The notes beneath the pieces were generated by a model. The model did not search any database. It was not told the DNA's origin and saw nothing but the letters and a program-made list of their open reading frames with translations. From Natrinema sp. DC36 (lineage in GTDB: Archaea > Halobacteriota > Halobacteria > Halobacteriales > Natrialbaceae): DNA of 64,000 nucleotides. Location: the NCBI RefSeq assembly GCF_020405225.1, contig NZ_CP084472.1, positions 1,736,001-1,800,000 of the forward strand. Direction: 5' to 3'. Shown here piece by piece: positions 8,493 through 17,480 of the stretch (its first letter is position 1; the number at the start of each line of letters is the position of its first letter). A program made the translations under genes and the position numbers.

Positions 8493-9221
8493 ATGGAACT
8501 CACCTGGCACGGCCACTCGACGTGGCACGTCACCGTTGGGGAAACGACGCTACTGATCGATCCGTTCTTCGACAACCCGAAGACGGACCTCGAACCGACC
8601 GACGTCGAGACGCCGGATTACGTGCTGTTGACCCACGGCCACGCGGATCACATCGCCCACGCCGGCGAGTTTTCGGCCGCGACGCTGGTCGCCACGCCGG
8701 AACTGGTCTCTTACTGCGAGGAGGAGTTCGGCTTCGAGGACGCCGTCGGCGGGATGGGCATGAACCTCGGCGGGACCGTCGAATGTGGCGACGCCTACGT
8801 CACGATGGTTCGCGCCGACCACACGAACGGAATCATGACCGAGAACGACGCGAGCGGCGGGATGCCCGCCGGCTTCGTCGTTTCGGATACGAAGCCCACG
8901 CAGGTCAGCGACGAAGAGTCGACGGCTTTCTACGACGCCGGCGACACCAGTCTCATGACCGAGATGCGCGAGGTCGTCGGCCCGTACCTCGAGCCCGACG
9001 CCGCCGCGGTGCCGATCGGCGACCACTTCACCATGGGACCCTGGCAGGCCGCCGTCGCCGTCGACTGGCTCGACGTCGATCACGCCTTCCCGCAACACTA
9101 CGACACCTTCCCGCCGATCGAGCAGGATCCCGAGGAGTTCGCCAGCGAAGTCAAAGCGACCGGCAGCGACGCCGAAGTCCACGCCCTCGAGGCCGACGAG
9201 CCGTTCGAACTCGAGCCCTGA
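8493..9221 (+). CDS. Metal-dependent hydrolase, metallo-beta-lactamase fold (UPF0173-like)
   Basis: 242 residues. The N-terminus [13 protein letters not shown] and the motif T-H-G-H-A-D-H-I near residues 50-57 are the metal-binding HxHxDH of the metallo-beta-lactamase fold. Further ligands appear as A-D-H-T-N-G and the late P-Q-H-Y-D-T. The length and overall layout fit the UPF0173/UlaG-like family of hydrolases of unknown substrate. The upstream in-frame ATG at 8124 is rejected because it would read through promoter DNA. The TATA-like box at 8457-8465 supports the ATG at 8493. Confidence 0.85.
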   Translation: MELTWHGHSTWHVTVGETTLLIDPFFDNPKTDLEPTDVETPDYVLLTHGHADHIAHAGEFSAATLVATPELVSYCEEEFGFEDAVGGMGMNLGGTVECGDAYVTMVRADHTNGIMTENDASGGMPAGFVVSDTKPTQVSDEESTAFYDAGDTSLMTEMREVVGPYLEPDAAAVPIGDHFTMGPWQAAVAVDWLDVDHAFPQHYDTFPPIEQDPEEFASEVKATGSDAEVHALEADEPFELEP

Positions 9222-9390
9222 TCCGGCGGCTACGACCGATCGAACGGCCCGATAGTCGGGAGGGGAACCGCACCGTCGACCGCTCGCCTTCGGTTCCGTC
9301 GACCGCTCGCCGCCGGTCTCGTCAGCCGGACGGATCGTCGCGCCCGCGAGAACAATATTTACAGCGCCGCCCGTGGACGACTCGAGTGCC

Positions 9391-9786
9391 ATGGCGAAAC
9401 AGGTCACCACCGTCTCCGAGGAAGGGTACAGCGCCACGAACGAGATCCGCGACTTCGAGACCACGATCGACGCCAACGGCGAGGACGCTCCCGACACGCT
9501 CGAGGCGCTGCTTGCCGCCTACGGCTCCTGTTACGTGCCGGCGCTGCGCGTCGGCGGCCAGCAACGCGGGGCCGACGACCTCGGACGGATCGAGATCGAT
9601 ATCAGCGGCGAACTCAACGACGACGACAAACTCGAGTCGGTCCACTTCGACGTCAGCGTCGAGGCCGACGTCGACGACGACACCGGCGAGGAGATCATCG
9701 AGCGCGCCTTCGAACTCTGCAAGGTCCACGACGCGCTGAAGGACAGCCTGCACGCCGACACGAGCTTCGAGGGGAGCGCGTTCTGA
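9391..9786 (+). CDS. OsmC/Ohr-family protein
   Basis: 131 residues of the OsmC fold. It has the two conserved redox cysteines of the family in A-Y-G-S-C-Y-V-P-A-L (about residue 50) and E-L-C-K-V-H (about 110). OsmC/Ohr proteins detoxify organic peroxides with a thiol partner. Some archaeal members have unknown substrates. A GTG at 9373 would add six residues, but the TATA-like ACAATATTTA at 9352-9361 places the transcript start downstream of it, so the ATG at 9391 is chosen. It is followed 59 bp later by a small DUF3006-like gene on the same strand. Confidence 0.82.
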   Translation: MAKQVTTVSEEGYSATNEIRDFETTIDANGEDAPDTLEALLAAYGSCYVPALRVGGQQRGADDLGRIEIDISGELNDDDKLESVHFDVSVEADVDDDTGEEIIERAFELCKVHDALKDSLHADTSFEGSAF

Positions 9787-9845
9787 AATCGACCGGAAAT
9801 CTCTGGAGTCACAGCACTCGCAGGACACGATCTGAGTCTGACCAC

Positions 9846-10127
9846 ATGCGTGAAACCCACACTGCGGTCCTCGACCGCATCGTCGACGGGACGACGGCAG
9901 TGCTCCTGCTCGAGGAAGACGGGACCGTCGTCGACGAACTCGCTCTCGCCGTCGAGGAACTGCCCGCTGACGGCCGGCACGAGGGAGCGGTCTTCGACGC
10001 AATCGTGGACCGTGACGCGGGGGAATTGCTCGAGGCGACGTACCGCGAGGAGGTCGAACGGGATCGACGGGAATCGACGCGGGAGCGATTCGATCGACTC
10101 TCCGAACGATTGTCCGACGAGGAATGA
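9846..10127 (+). CDS. DUF3006-like small protein
   Basis: 93 residues: TAVLDRIVDGTTAVLLLEEDG then a short acidic middle and a charged helical tail rich in E/R/D. The N-terminal beta-hairpin pattern (A-V-L-D-R-I-V-D-G-x-x-A-V-L-L-L-E-x-D-G) matches the DUF3006 family, found in Firmicutes and haloarchaea, often beside secreted nuclease or MBL genes. No function is known. The frame is clean, and the ATG at 9846 is the first possible start after the OsmC gene. Confidence 0.72.
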   Translation: MRETHTAVLDRIVDGTTAVLLLEEDGTVVDELALAVEELPADGRHEGAVFDAIVDRDAGELLEATYREEVERDRRESTRERFDRLSERLSDEE

Positions 10128-10552
10128 GGGCAGCGGGGGCGGATGGAGAGTACGAAAGGGGATACCGAACTGTGGGTGGTTCGGGGGGATGACATGGCGT
10201 CACGACGCGATCCAAATGGATAGTACCGTGTCGCCACTATCGGGTTTCACGGACTCCGTATTAGCCATGATGCCAAATTATATCGGTAGTGCGCGGAATC
10301 GCGTTCCACCAACAGGAGAGAGACTCGAACCGAACGGAGAGGGACGCTACTGTCGGCGAGCCAGTTCGGCCGTTCGACTATGTGTGGCCGACCACCGTGC
10401 GGTCGAGTTACACGACCACCTGTAACCCGGCCGCACGATCGACGACTATACAACGAAGACTGCCACCACACAGCCTCCACGGTTCACACAGCCTACGACG
10501 GGCGTCGGATCCGATGGGTACCTTCAAGACGGTTCTCGAGACAGGAACGGAC
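10128..10552. other. Intergenic region, nothing convincing
   Basis: About 425 bp without a supported gene. Codon-position bias disappears here, and the overlapping open frames on both strands are short and basic. I see no tRNA, clear palindrome or repeat. It may be the decayed remains of a gene, but I recognise no protein in it. Confidence 0.4.
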
Positions 10553-11056
10553 ATGCTACGATCGTTCGACGGGACTGAACCACAGGTCGCCGACTCCGCG
10601 TACGTCGACGAGACCGCGGTCGTCATCGGCGACGTCGTCATCGAGGACGAGGCCAGCGTCTGGCCGAACGCCACCCTTCGCGGCGATCACGGAACGATCG
10701 TCGTCGGCGAGGGAGCCAACGTCCAGGACAACGCCGTCCTCCACGAGACGGCCGAACTCGAGCCCTACTCGACGGTCGGTCACAGCGCAATCGTCCACGA
10801 CGCGACCGTCGCCGAACGCGCGCTGGTCGGGATGAACGCGGTGGTCCTCGACGGCGCCCACGTCGGCGAGGGCGCGGTCGTCGCCGCCGGCAGCGTCGTC
10901 ACGGAGGACACCGAAATCCCGCCGTCGACGCTCGTCGCCGGCGCGCCAGCGGAACCGAAGACCGAGATCGACGATCCAGGCCTCGAGGCGACGGCCGACC
11001 GGTACGTCGAACTCTCGAGAGAACACGCGGAGACATCCGAACGGCTCGACTACTGA
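10553..11056 (+). CDS. Gamma-carbonic-anhydrase-like hexapeptide protein
   Basis: 167 residues of left-handed beta-helix hexapeptide repeats. Residues of the gamma-CA family are in place: L-R-G-D (Arg, Asp), N-V-Q-D-N (Gln), and three zinc histidines in V-L-H-E and V-G-H-S-A-I-V-H-D. This arrangement fits the archaeal Cam/CamH or YrdA group, and genuine carbonic anhydrase activity is plausible but not certain. The ATG at 10553 starts directly before the conserved F-D-G-x-x-P. An in-frame ATG at 10514 would add 13 residues. Confidence 0.82.
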   Translation: MLRSFDGTEPQVADSAYVDETAVVIGDVVIEDEASVWPNATLRGDHGTIVVGEGANVQDNAVLHETAELEPYSTVGHSAIVHDATVAERALVGMNAVVLDGAHVGEGAVVAAGSVVTEDTEIPPSTLVAGAPAEPKTEIDDPGLEATADRYVELSREHAETSERLDY

Positions 11057-11064
11057 CAGTCGGC

Positions 11065-12120
11065 TCAGCTGAGTTGACTGGCGCTCTCGTCATCAGCGTC
11101 CGAGCCGTAGACGACCTCGCGAACGTCGTCGACACCGGCGCGCCGAACTACGGCCCGGACCGGATCCCGCGCGCCGGCGAGGTTGTCCGAGTCGCCATCG
11201 AGTACCAGCAGGCGAGCCTCCCGTCCCGGCTCGAGCAGGCCGTACTCGAGGTCCGCGATCTCGGCACCGTTGATCGTCGCCATTCTGAGAATTTCGGCGG
11301 CCGGTAGCTCGGAGAGCTTCGCGAGGAACTCCATCTCGCGGAACATCGACGGCGAGTTGAGCATCACGTTGTCCGTCCCGAGCGCGAGCGTCGTCCGCTC
11401 GTTCAGGTCCTCGTAGGGAGACAGCCCCACGTCGGTGACGAGATTCGAGCGCGGGCAGACGACGATCGGAATTTCGCTGTCCGCGACCCGATCCAGATGG
11501 ACCGGCTTCGGGTGGACCATGTGGACCAGAAAGTCCGGCTCGAGGTCCAGCGCCGGGTTGATATCGCTCTCGTCGACCTCGCCGGCGTGGATGCCGAAGG
11601 GTTTGCCCGCCTCCCGAGTCGCGGTTCGTTCCGCCTCGAACGACGCGTCGTTGGCCCCGCTCGCGCCGAAGCCGTCCCCCGCGCGCATCGCGTCGACGGA
11701 GCCGCGCGCGAACGAGAGCGCGTCGATCTCGCGGCCACCCGCGGCCGCCTCGAGCATCCGAACACCTTCGACGCCGCCCTCGCGAAAGTCCAGACAGGCC
11801 GCCGTGCCGGCTCGTTGCATGTATCCCAGCGACCGCTCCATCGCACTCACGAGGTCGTCGCGGGAAGCCGCCCGGAGCAGCCGGTGTTTCAGCCCGTCCG
11901 GCGGGGCGACGAGTTCCTCGAGCGAGAGGCCGCCGCCGGCCTCCTTGGCGATCGAATCGCCGATGTGGGTGTGGGCGTTGACGAACGCCGGGAGGACGAT
12001 ATCGTCGCTCTCGACCGGCGTTTCCTCGATGGCCTCGATGCGGCCGTCGTCGTCGATGACCACCCGTCCCTCGACGGGGTCGAACTCGCGACCGCGGAGA
12101 ATCGTACCCGTTCGTTCCAT
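11065..12120 (-). CDS. Amidohydrolase (cytosine deaminase/chlorohydrolase-like)
   Basis: 351 residues of the amidohydrolase superfamily. Metal-binding motifs are visible: N-A-H-T-H-I-G-D near residue 50, G-I-H-A-G-E near 175, a histidine in V-H-M-V-H-P-K near 200, and the late aspartate in L-G-T-D-N-V-M near 250. The family hydrolyses C-N bonds in nucleobases and related rings, but the substrate cannot be read from sequence. The C-terminus carries the usual composite-domain strand (G-L-L-E-P-G-R-E-A-R-L-L-V-L-D). It converges with the carbonic-anhydrase-like gene, 8 bp apart. Confidence 0.83.
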   Translation of the reverse strand: MERTGTILRGREFDPVEGRVVIDDDGRIEAIEETPVESDDIVLPAFVNAHTHIGDSIAKEAGGGLSLEELVAPPDGLKHRLLRAASRDDLVSAMERSLGYMQRAGTAACLDFREGGVEGVRMLEAAAGGREIDALSFARGSVDAMRAGDGFGASGANDASFEAERTATREAGKPFGIHAGEVDESDINPALDLEPDFLVHMVHPKPVHLDRVADSEIPIVVCPRSNLVTDVGLSPYEDLNERTTLALGTDNVMLNSPSMFREMEFLAKLSELPAAEILRMATINGAEIADLEYGLLEPGREARLLVLDGDSDNLAGARDPVRAVVRRAGVDDVREVVYGSDADDESASQLS

Positions 12121-12266
12121 ACGGACCAGTTCGGGGCCAGTGCCTTCAACGGCAACGGTTCGGGGTGGGACGGGGCCCGAGAAATGGACGGGCTGCTATC
12201 AGCGTGTCCCGGCGCACCCGTATCGCGAGTCGCGGGTGCGTCGTCACTGACTGATAGGACTCCGTC

Positions 12267-13499
12267 TCAGTCGACGAACTGATCCAGCGTCGCGTCCATC
12301 CCGTCCCGGACCTCGCTGACCAGTGCGCCGTCGATATCCAGCCCGAGCACGTCGACGGCGGCTCGACCGACTCGATCGCGGAGTTCGGGCGGCGAGTAGA
12401 CCCCGAGTCGCCACTGGGAGTACTGCGCCGCCCGCAGGGCCTCGACAAGTGGCGACTGCTGTCCCAGCCGTCGGATTTCGCCGTTGACCATCACGCGCGT
12501 CGTCGACTCCGTCATCGAGGGCCGACTCGGCACGTCGAGGATGGCGTGTGCCGGATCGATATCTGCCCGATCGGCGACCTCGCGTTCGAACTCTCGGATC
12601 GTCTCGTGGTCGGCCTCGATGATTCCCCCCGGAACGTCGTCGATTTCGGCCCACACCGCACGCTTGAACAGGTCGCGCTGATCCAGTCGCCGGGAGAACT
12701 CGTCGGTCACCTCGCACGAACGCAGCGCGACGATCAGGTCGTGATCGTCCATCCGCTGGAGCGTGTCGGCGTCGACGTCAGCCGCGGGCGTATCCAGCAG
12801 CCGCTCGCCGGCCCGCCGCAACATTGCCTTGCTGATCCGGGCGACGCTGTGACTGTAGACGGTCGGATTCATGAGCGCTCGAGCGACCAGCAGGCTCTCG
12901 GCGGTCTGGACGTTCCCCTCGTCGAGGACGAGTTCGCCGTCGGCGAACGTCAGCTCCCGAACGAGACGGCCGTGATCGATCGTCCCGTAGGGAACCCCCG
13001 TGTGGTGGGCGTCCCGCACCAGGTAATCCATCCGGTCGACGTCGAGTTCGCCCGAAACTATCTGACCGAACCGGCCCTCGCCGGCGACCAGGTCCGCTAC
13101 CGTGGCCGGCTCGAGATCGTGCTCCCGTAACACCTCGCCGACTGTCCCATCCGCGAGTAGTTCGTGAACGTCGTCGTGGTATCGGCCGGTCCGCCGGTAG
13201 GTCAGCGACTCGAGGTTGTGGCTGAAGGGGCCGTGGCCCACGTCGTGAAGCAGGGCCGCGGCGTGGACCCGCGCGGCTTGCTTTCCGTCGACGCTGAGAT
13301 GCTCGAGCGCTTCGCAAGCGAGGTGGTAGACGCCGAGACTGTGTTCGAAGCGGGTGTGGTTGGCCGAGGGATAGACCAGCGAGACGGTTCCGAGCTGACT
13401 GATATTCCGGAGCCGCTGTACCGCGGGCGTATCGAGCAGGTCGCGAGCGACGCCGTCGACCTGGATGTGGTCGTGGACGCTGTCCTTGATGACCTTCAT
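12267..13499 (-). CDS. HD-domain phosphohydrolase (SAMHD1/dNTPase-like)
   Basis: 410 residues starting MKVIKDSVHDHIQVDG, the typical beginning of the family. The HD metal site is complete: T-R-F-E-H-S-L-G-V-Y-H-L, then L-L-H-D-V-G-H-G-P-F-S-H, then a later D in D-V-D-R-M-D-Y-L-V-R-D. Members related to SAMHD1 hydrolyse dNTPs. Archaeal ones are largely uncharacterised. The frame is open upstream to 13793, but that part lies over the divergent promoter and the next gene, so the ATG at 13499 is chosen. Confidence 0.85.
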   Translation of the reverse strand: MKVIKDSVHDHIQVDGVARDLLDTPAVQRLRNISQLGTVSLVYPSANHTRFEHSLGVYHLACEALEHLSVDGKQAARVHAAALLHDVGHGPFSHNLESLTYRRTGRYHDDVHELLADGTVGEVLREHDLEPATVADLVAGEGRFGQIVSGELDVDRMDYLVRDAHHTGVPYGTIDHGRLVRELTFADGELVLDEGNVQTAESLLVARALMNPTVYSHSVARISKAMLRRAGERLLDTPAADVDADTLQRMDDHDLIVALRSCEVTDEFSRRLDQRDLFKRAVWAEIDDVPGGIIEADHETIREFEREVADRADIDPAHAILDVPSRPSMTESTTRVMVNGEIRRLGQQSPLVEALRAAQYSQWRLGVYSPPELRDRVGRAAVDVLGLDIDGALVSEVRDGMDATLDQFVD

Positions 13500-13610
13500 T
13501 GGTCGCAATTGGGCCGGTTCGTACAAAAACGGTCGTTCGAGCGACGGGTGCCGAGTTGCGTATACCGGCTCAAATACTACCGGCGTGGCCCCACTACGCT
13601 CTCGGACACG

Positions 13611-13859
13611 ATGACTGACCTGAACATTCCCCAGGACGCCGACGCGGAGCAGGCCAAAGCACTCGTTCGAGAACACTTCGAGATCGGCGACGTCGTCGAG
13701 GTTCGCGACGCGGAACGAACGGAGGATCACCAGATGGACACCACCGGCGAGGTAACGGGCTTCGAACCCGACTATCTCGAGATCGACGACCAACCGGTCG
13801 GCGAGGGCAGCGCCCGATACGAGGAGATTCAGTCGGTCGCGAAAATCGAGTCGGAGTAG
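13611..13859 (+). CDS. Conserved haloarchaeal hypothetical protein
   Basis: 82 residues, acidic: MTDLNIPQDADAEQAKALV, then a beta-rich part F-E-I-G-D-V-V-E-V-R-D-A-E-R, ending in I-Q-S-V-A-K-I-E-S-E. The second half looks like a small SH3/Sm-type barrel. No functional family is recognised. A TATA-like T-C-A-A-A-T-A-C-T patch at 13570-13578 lies about 35 nt upstream of the ATG. The gene is divergent from the HD phosphohydrolase. Confidence 0.65.
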   Translation: MTDLNIPQDADAEQAKALVREHFEIGDVVEVRDAERTEDHQMDTTGEVTGFEPDYLEIDDQPVGEGSARYEEIQSVAKIESE

Positions 13860-13949
13860 CCGACCGGCGGTCCGTCTCGGTGACGTCGACCGTGCGGTCT
13901 CGAGTCGGCTCCGATCGGCTGCAATAGCGGGCAGACCGAGACGCGACGC

Positions 13950-14942
13950 TCACTCGTTGACGAGCAAGAGCTTTCCGCGGAAGTCTCCGTTCTCGCCGCG
14001 TCGGTGTGCGTCGGCGGCCTCGCCGAAGGCGAAGCGCTCGTCGATATGTGGTGCGACCGCGCCGTCGTCGACGAGGCTCGCGATCTCGGTGAGTTCCTCT
14101 CCGATGCGCTCCTGTCGATCGCCGAGGAGGACCGGCAAGATAACGAGCACGACGCCGAGTTCGAGCGAGTTCGCGTGCATGGGCGAGAGATCCAGTCCCT
14201 CGGCCGCGCTCGACTCGGTCGTCACGACGCTGCCGTAAGGCCGGACCGCCTCGAACGCCGTCTCGAGGTGGTCGTCCCCGACCGGATCGACGACGACGTC
14301 GAAGCCGGCTCCCCCGGCGTGCTCGTCGACGTACGTCTCGACGTCGGTCGTCGTGTAGTCGACGGTCGCGTCGGCACCGAGCTCCGCGGCGAGGGCACGC
14401 TTTTCCTCGCTCGAACCCGTCGCGGTCACGGTCGCGCCGAACGCATCGGCCAGCTGGACGGCGATGTGCCCGACGCCGCCGCTGCCGCCGTAGACGAGCA
14501 CGTCCTCGCCGCCATCCACGCTCGCCTTATCGGTGAGCAGTTCCCACGCGGTGAGCGCGACGACCGGGAGGGCGGCGGCCTCCTCGAGCGGGATCGACTC
14601 GGGCGCGTCGGCGAACGTCTCGGCGTGGCCGACGACGTAGTCGGCGAGCGCGCCCTGTCGGCCCGCGCCGCCGGGCATGCCGTAGACCTCGTCGCCCGCT
14701 TCGAAAGGCTCGACGTTCTCGCCGACCGCGTCGACGACGCCCGACACGTCACAGTGGAGCGTCGCCGGGAACTCGGGGGCGAAATCGGGCAGCGCGCCCT
14801 GCCGGATCTTGTAATCGACGGGGTTGAGGCTGGACGCGACGACCTCGACGCGGATCTCGTCCGGGCCGAGCTCGGGGACCTCGCGGGTCGTCTCCGTGAA
14901 GACATCCGGATCGCCGTACTCCTCGATCACGTAGGCGGTCAT
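13950..14942 (-). CDS. Zinc-independent MDR-family NAD(P)H:quinone oxidoreductase
   Basis: 330 residues of the medium-chain dehydrogenase/reductase superfamily. The N-terminal GroES-like domain has S-S-L-N-P-V-D-Y-K and C-D-V-S-G-V-V but lacks the catalytic and structural zinc cysteines. The nucleotide-binding fold is marked by Y-G-G-S-G-G-V-G-H-I-A-V-Q-L-A near residue 150. This fits quinone reductase/enoyl-reductase-like MDRs that use NADPH. A start at 14954 would add four residues. The ATG at 14942 gives the usual start M-T-A-Y-V. Confidence 0.85.
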   Translation of the reverse strand: MTAYVIEEYGDPDVFTETTREVPELGPDEIRVEVVASSLNPVDYKIRQGALPDFAPEFPATLHCDVSGVVDAVGENVEPFEAGDEVYGMPGGAGRQGALADYVVGHAETFADAPESIPLEEAAALPVVALTAWELLTDKASVDGGEDVLVYGGSGGVGHIAVQLADAFGATVTATGSSEEKRALAAELGADATVDYTTTDVETYVDEHAGGAGFDVVVDPVGDDHLETAFEAVRPYGSVVTTESSAAEGLDLSPMHANSLELGVVLVILPVLLGDRQERIGEELTEIASLVDDGAVAPHIDERFAFGEAADAHRRGENGDFRGKLLLVNE

Positions 14943-15077
14943 CTCGGAAGGCATAGCGGTCCCGGCTTGGGTCGCCGGCCGGGAATACTCGGCGCTTTCG
15001 GCAGCCCGCGATCGCGACGACCGTCGGCCGCGACGCCACCGACGGACTCCGGCCCCGCGGGACGGCGACGGCCGGCG

Positions 15078-15305
15078 TCAGGTCGGTTCCGCGAGGTCGG
15101 CCTCGAGTCCCTCGCGCAGCGAGTCGGGGATCGACGTCGGGCCGTCCGCGTCGACCGCGACCGCTACCGTCGTGACCGTCGCGGCAGCCGCGTCGCCGTT
15201 CCGGAGTTCGTACTCGAGGGTATAACTCGTCTCGCCGACGTCGGTCACGTCGACGGCGACGGTGACCGGCGCCAGTGACGTGAGTGCCCGCTCGTAGTCG
15301 ATCCA
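15078..15305 (-). pseudogene. C-terminal fragment of a 4HBT (hot-dog) acyl-CoA thioesterase
   Basis: Reading leftwards from 15305 gives W-I-D-Y-E-R-A-L-T-S-L-A-P-V-T-V-A-V and so on through GETSYTLEYELRNG to a stop at 15078-15080, about 75 codons. This matches the second half of haloarchaeal 4HBT thioesterases, which are usually about 130-140 residues. The catalytic N-terminal half is missing. A stop codon (15306-15308) lies immediately upstream, and no start codon precedes the conserved part. The homology ends about 36 bp from a dispersed repeat (15342-15476), suggesting loss by insertion or deletion. Confidence 0.7.
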
Positions 15306-15341
15306 TCACGTCTACTTCCCAACAGAGCAGTTGATACCGAC

Positions 15342-15476
15342 GTTTCCTACTATCGTGGCAGCAGGGAATAGCCACACCCTCCCCAACCGATTCGCTCGCT
15401 TCGCTCGCTCATCCCTCGCGCAGTGTCGTCGATCCGCCCTCACTGTCGTTCGGACGGATCGACAGCGCGCGCCACC
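15342..15476. repeat. Dispersed repeat, copy 1
   Basis: The segment from 15342 shares a near-identical ~75-bp block with 56752 onward, including GGGAATAGCCAC and CCCTCCCCAACCGATTCGCT, then CTCGCTCATCCCTCGC. A divergent middle follows, then an exact 14-bp match CAGCGCGCGCCACC at 15463-15476. By hand count about 65 of the first 74 positions agree. It contains no open reading frame of its own. It looks like the end of a mobile element or a non-autonomous derivative. The orientation is the same in both copies. Confidence 0.7.
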
Positions 15477-15570
15477 GCAGTCGGCTGTGTCGGTCGGGAC
15501 CGGAACCCGACTCGTCCGTCTCGAGGTCGATCGCCTCCCGAATCGCGCGAGGGAACAACCACGACCGAAC

Positions 15571-16695
15571 TCACTCGAGCGCGACCCATTCCCCGCCGTC
15601 GTCGCTGCGTTCGATCGCGTCGAGGACCCGCTGGGCGGCCAGTCCGTCCGCGAAACTCGGCGCGAACGACTCGCCGCGCGCGACGGCGCCGAGGAACTCG
15701 TAGTTCTCGTGGACGAAGGTGTGTTCCCACCCCAGCACGTGGCCCGGCGGCCACCAGTGGTCGAGGTAGGGATCGTCCGCGTCGGTCACGAGGACCGTCT
15801 CGTACCCCCGGTCGCCCTCTCGAAGGACCTCGAGTTCGTTCAACCGCTCAAGCGAGAACCGCAGGCTCCCCTTCGAGCCGTGGATCTCGATGGTGTGGTC
15901 GTTCTTGTGGCCCGTCGCGTAGCGCGAGCCCTCGAGGGCCCCCATCGCGCCGTTCGCGAACTCGAGTTGGGCGGTGTAGGCGTCGTCGACGGTGACGGGG
16001 CGGGTCTCGCTCCCGTCCTCCACCGGTCGCTCGTCCACGAAGGTCTGCAGGTGGCCGCTGACCCGCTCGATATCGCCCGCGAGGTCGTCATCACCGACCA
16101 GGAACCGAAGCAGGTCGACCGTGTGCGCGCCGAGATCGCCCAGCGCGCCGGAGCCGGCCATTTCTTCGTCGTTGCGCCACGACCACGGCGCGTCGGGGTC
16201 GACCAGCCAGTCCTGTAAGTAGCGCCCGCGGACGTGACGGATCTCGCCGAGGTCGCCGGCCTCGAGCAGTCCCTTCGCGTACCGAATCGCGGGGACGAAC
16301 CGGTAGTTGAACGCACAGCCGGCGGGCACGTCGTCGCCCGCTTCCCGAGCCGTCTCGGCCATCACGTCTGCTTCTTCGAGCGTCGGCGCGAGCGGTTTCT
16401 CGCAGAAGACCGGCGTCCCCGCCTCGAGGGCGGCGACCGACGGTTCGCAGTGGACGTGGTTCGGCCCGAGGTTGTAGAAGGCGTCCACGTCGTCGACGAC
16501 GTCTCTCCAGTCCGTCGCGATCGAGTCGAAGCCGAGCCGCTCGGCGGCATCCGACAGCGCCGATTCGTCACGACCGATGAGCACGCGCCGTTCGATCTCG
16601 GGCGCGTCCGGAAAGAACATCGGCAGCCGCGCCATCGCGTTCGCGTGCGCTTTACCCATGAATCGATAGCCGAGCACACCGACCTCGAGGGTCAT
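15571..16695 (-). CDS. Gfo/Idh/MocA-family oxidoreductase
   Basis: 374 residues. The N-terminal Rossmann motif G-V-L-G-Y-R-F-M-G-K-A-H-A-N-A is at about 6-20, and the family signature C-E-K-P-L-A is near 100. The C-terminal alpha/beta domain contains G-D-L-G-A-H-T-V-D-L with the expected catalytic D/H pair. Members are NAD(P)-dependent dehydrogenases or isomerases of sugars and inositols. The substrate is unknown, and the neighbours do not form an obvious pathway. The ATG at 16695 gives M-T-L-E-V-G-V-L-G-Y directly before the dinucleotide-binding loop. Confidence 0.86.
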   Translation of the reverse strand: MTLEVGVLGYRFMGKAHANAMARLPMFFPDAPEIERRVLIGRDESALSDAAERLGFDSIATDWRDVVDDVDAFYNLGPNHVHCEPSVAALEAGTPVFCEKPLAPTLEEADVMAETAREAGDDVPAGCAFNYRFVPAIRYAKGLLEAGDLGEIRHVRGRYLQDWLVDPDAPWSWRNDEEMAGSGALGDLGAHTVDLLRFLVGDDDLAGDIERVSGHLQTFVDERPVEDGSETRPVTVDDAYTAQLEFANGAMGALEGSRYATGHKNDHTIEIHGSKGSLRFSLERLNELEVLREGDRGYETVLVTDADDPYLDHWWPPGHVLGWEHTFVHENYEFLGAVARGESFAPSFADGLAAQRVLDAIERSDDGGEWVALE

Positions 16696-16829
16696 GGATC
16701 CTCGTTCATCGGCCCGGTAGTTAGCGCTTTGGCGTGATCGTCGATCGATTCCGATCGCACCGATCAGTTTCGTGGTATACGATACCGTTTCACGCTTGTA
16801 GCACCTCCAGCGACGTACTGGGGAAACTA

Positions 16830-17423
16830 ATGACCATCACGATCGATCTCGACGAAACCGAGAGTATCCACCTGACTGATGCCCTCGATCGACGGCCGCC
16901 CGATCGGCTTGAACTCGCCATCGAGGGAAGTCTCACCGTGACCGAATCGCTGCTCGCCGAGTTCGAGGGTGCGACCCTGGATCCCGTCCGCATCGCGGTG
17001 TCGACCAACGACTCGGACCCCGTCGAAATCGATCTGACGGGACCCGCGACGCTCAGACTCGAGAACGCCGACGTCGGCGTCGCGACTCCGGATGCGGACG
17101 ACGTTCCCACCAGTCTCGACGCGCTTCGCACGTCGGCAGGTGACGACTTCGGATCGGTCAAATCGCCGCCCGACGTGATCGCGTTTACTATCGAGGGCAC
17201 GATCCGGGACGTGCCGACTGCGACGCTCGAGGCGATTGCGGACGACTCCGCCGAGATCGAGTCGGTGACGTTCGCCGTCGAAGAGTCGGTCAGAAGCGAC
17301 GGCGGCTCGGACGACGACGTGATCTTCGACCTCGCGCTGTTCGGCTACGGCATCCTCGTTCGCCGCGACGGGACGGTCGTCGTTGGGAGCGCCGGATCAC
17401 TGCCCGGTATCGACCGTTCCTGA
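16830..17423 (+). CDS. Hypothetical acidic protein
   Basis: 197 residues, MTITIDLDETESIHLTDALD, with alternating beta-type stretches and no membrane segment, cysteine or recognisable motif. Two similar halves may exist: P-D-R-L-E-L-A-I-E-G-S-L near residue 25 and D-V-I-A-F-T-I-E-G-T-I-R-D-V near 115 both lead into T-x-x-L/A repeats. This suggests an internal duplication. No function can be assigned. An upstream in-frame start at 16734 reads through promoter-like DNA and is not preferred. Confidence 0.6.
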   Translation: MTITIDLDETESIHLTDALDRRPPDRLELAIEGSLTVTESLLAEFEGATLDPVRIAVSTNDSDPVEIDLTGPATLRLENADVGVATPDADDVPTSLDALRTSAGDDFGSVKSPPDVIAFTIEGTIRDVPTATLEAIADDSAEIESVTFAVEESVRSDGGSDDDVIFDLALFGYGILVRRDGTVVVGSAGSLPGIDRS

Positions 17424-17480
17424 CTGCGACGCTCGGGACGGCAACGCTCGCTCGAGGTGGGGGACGGCCGTGCGGGCGGA

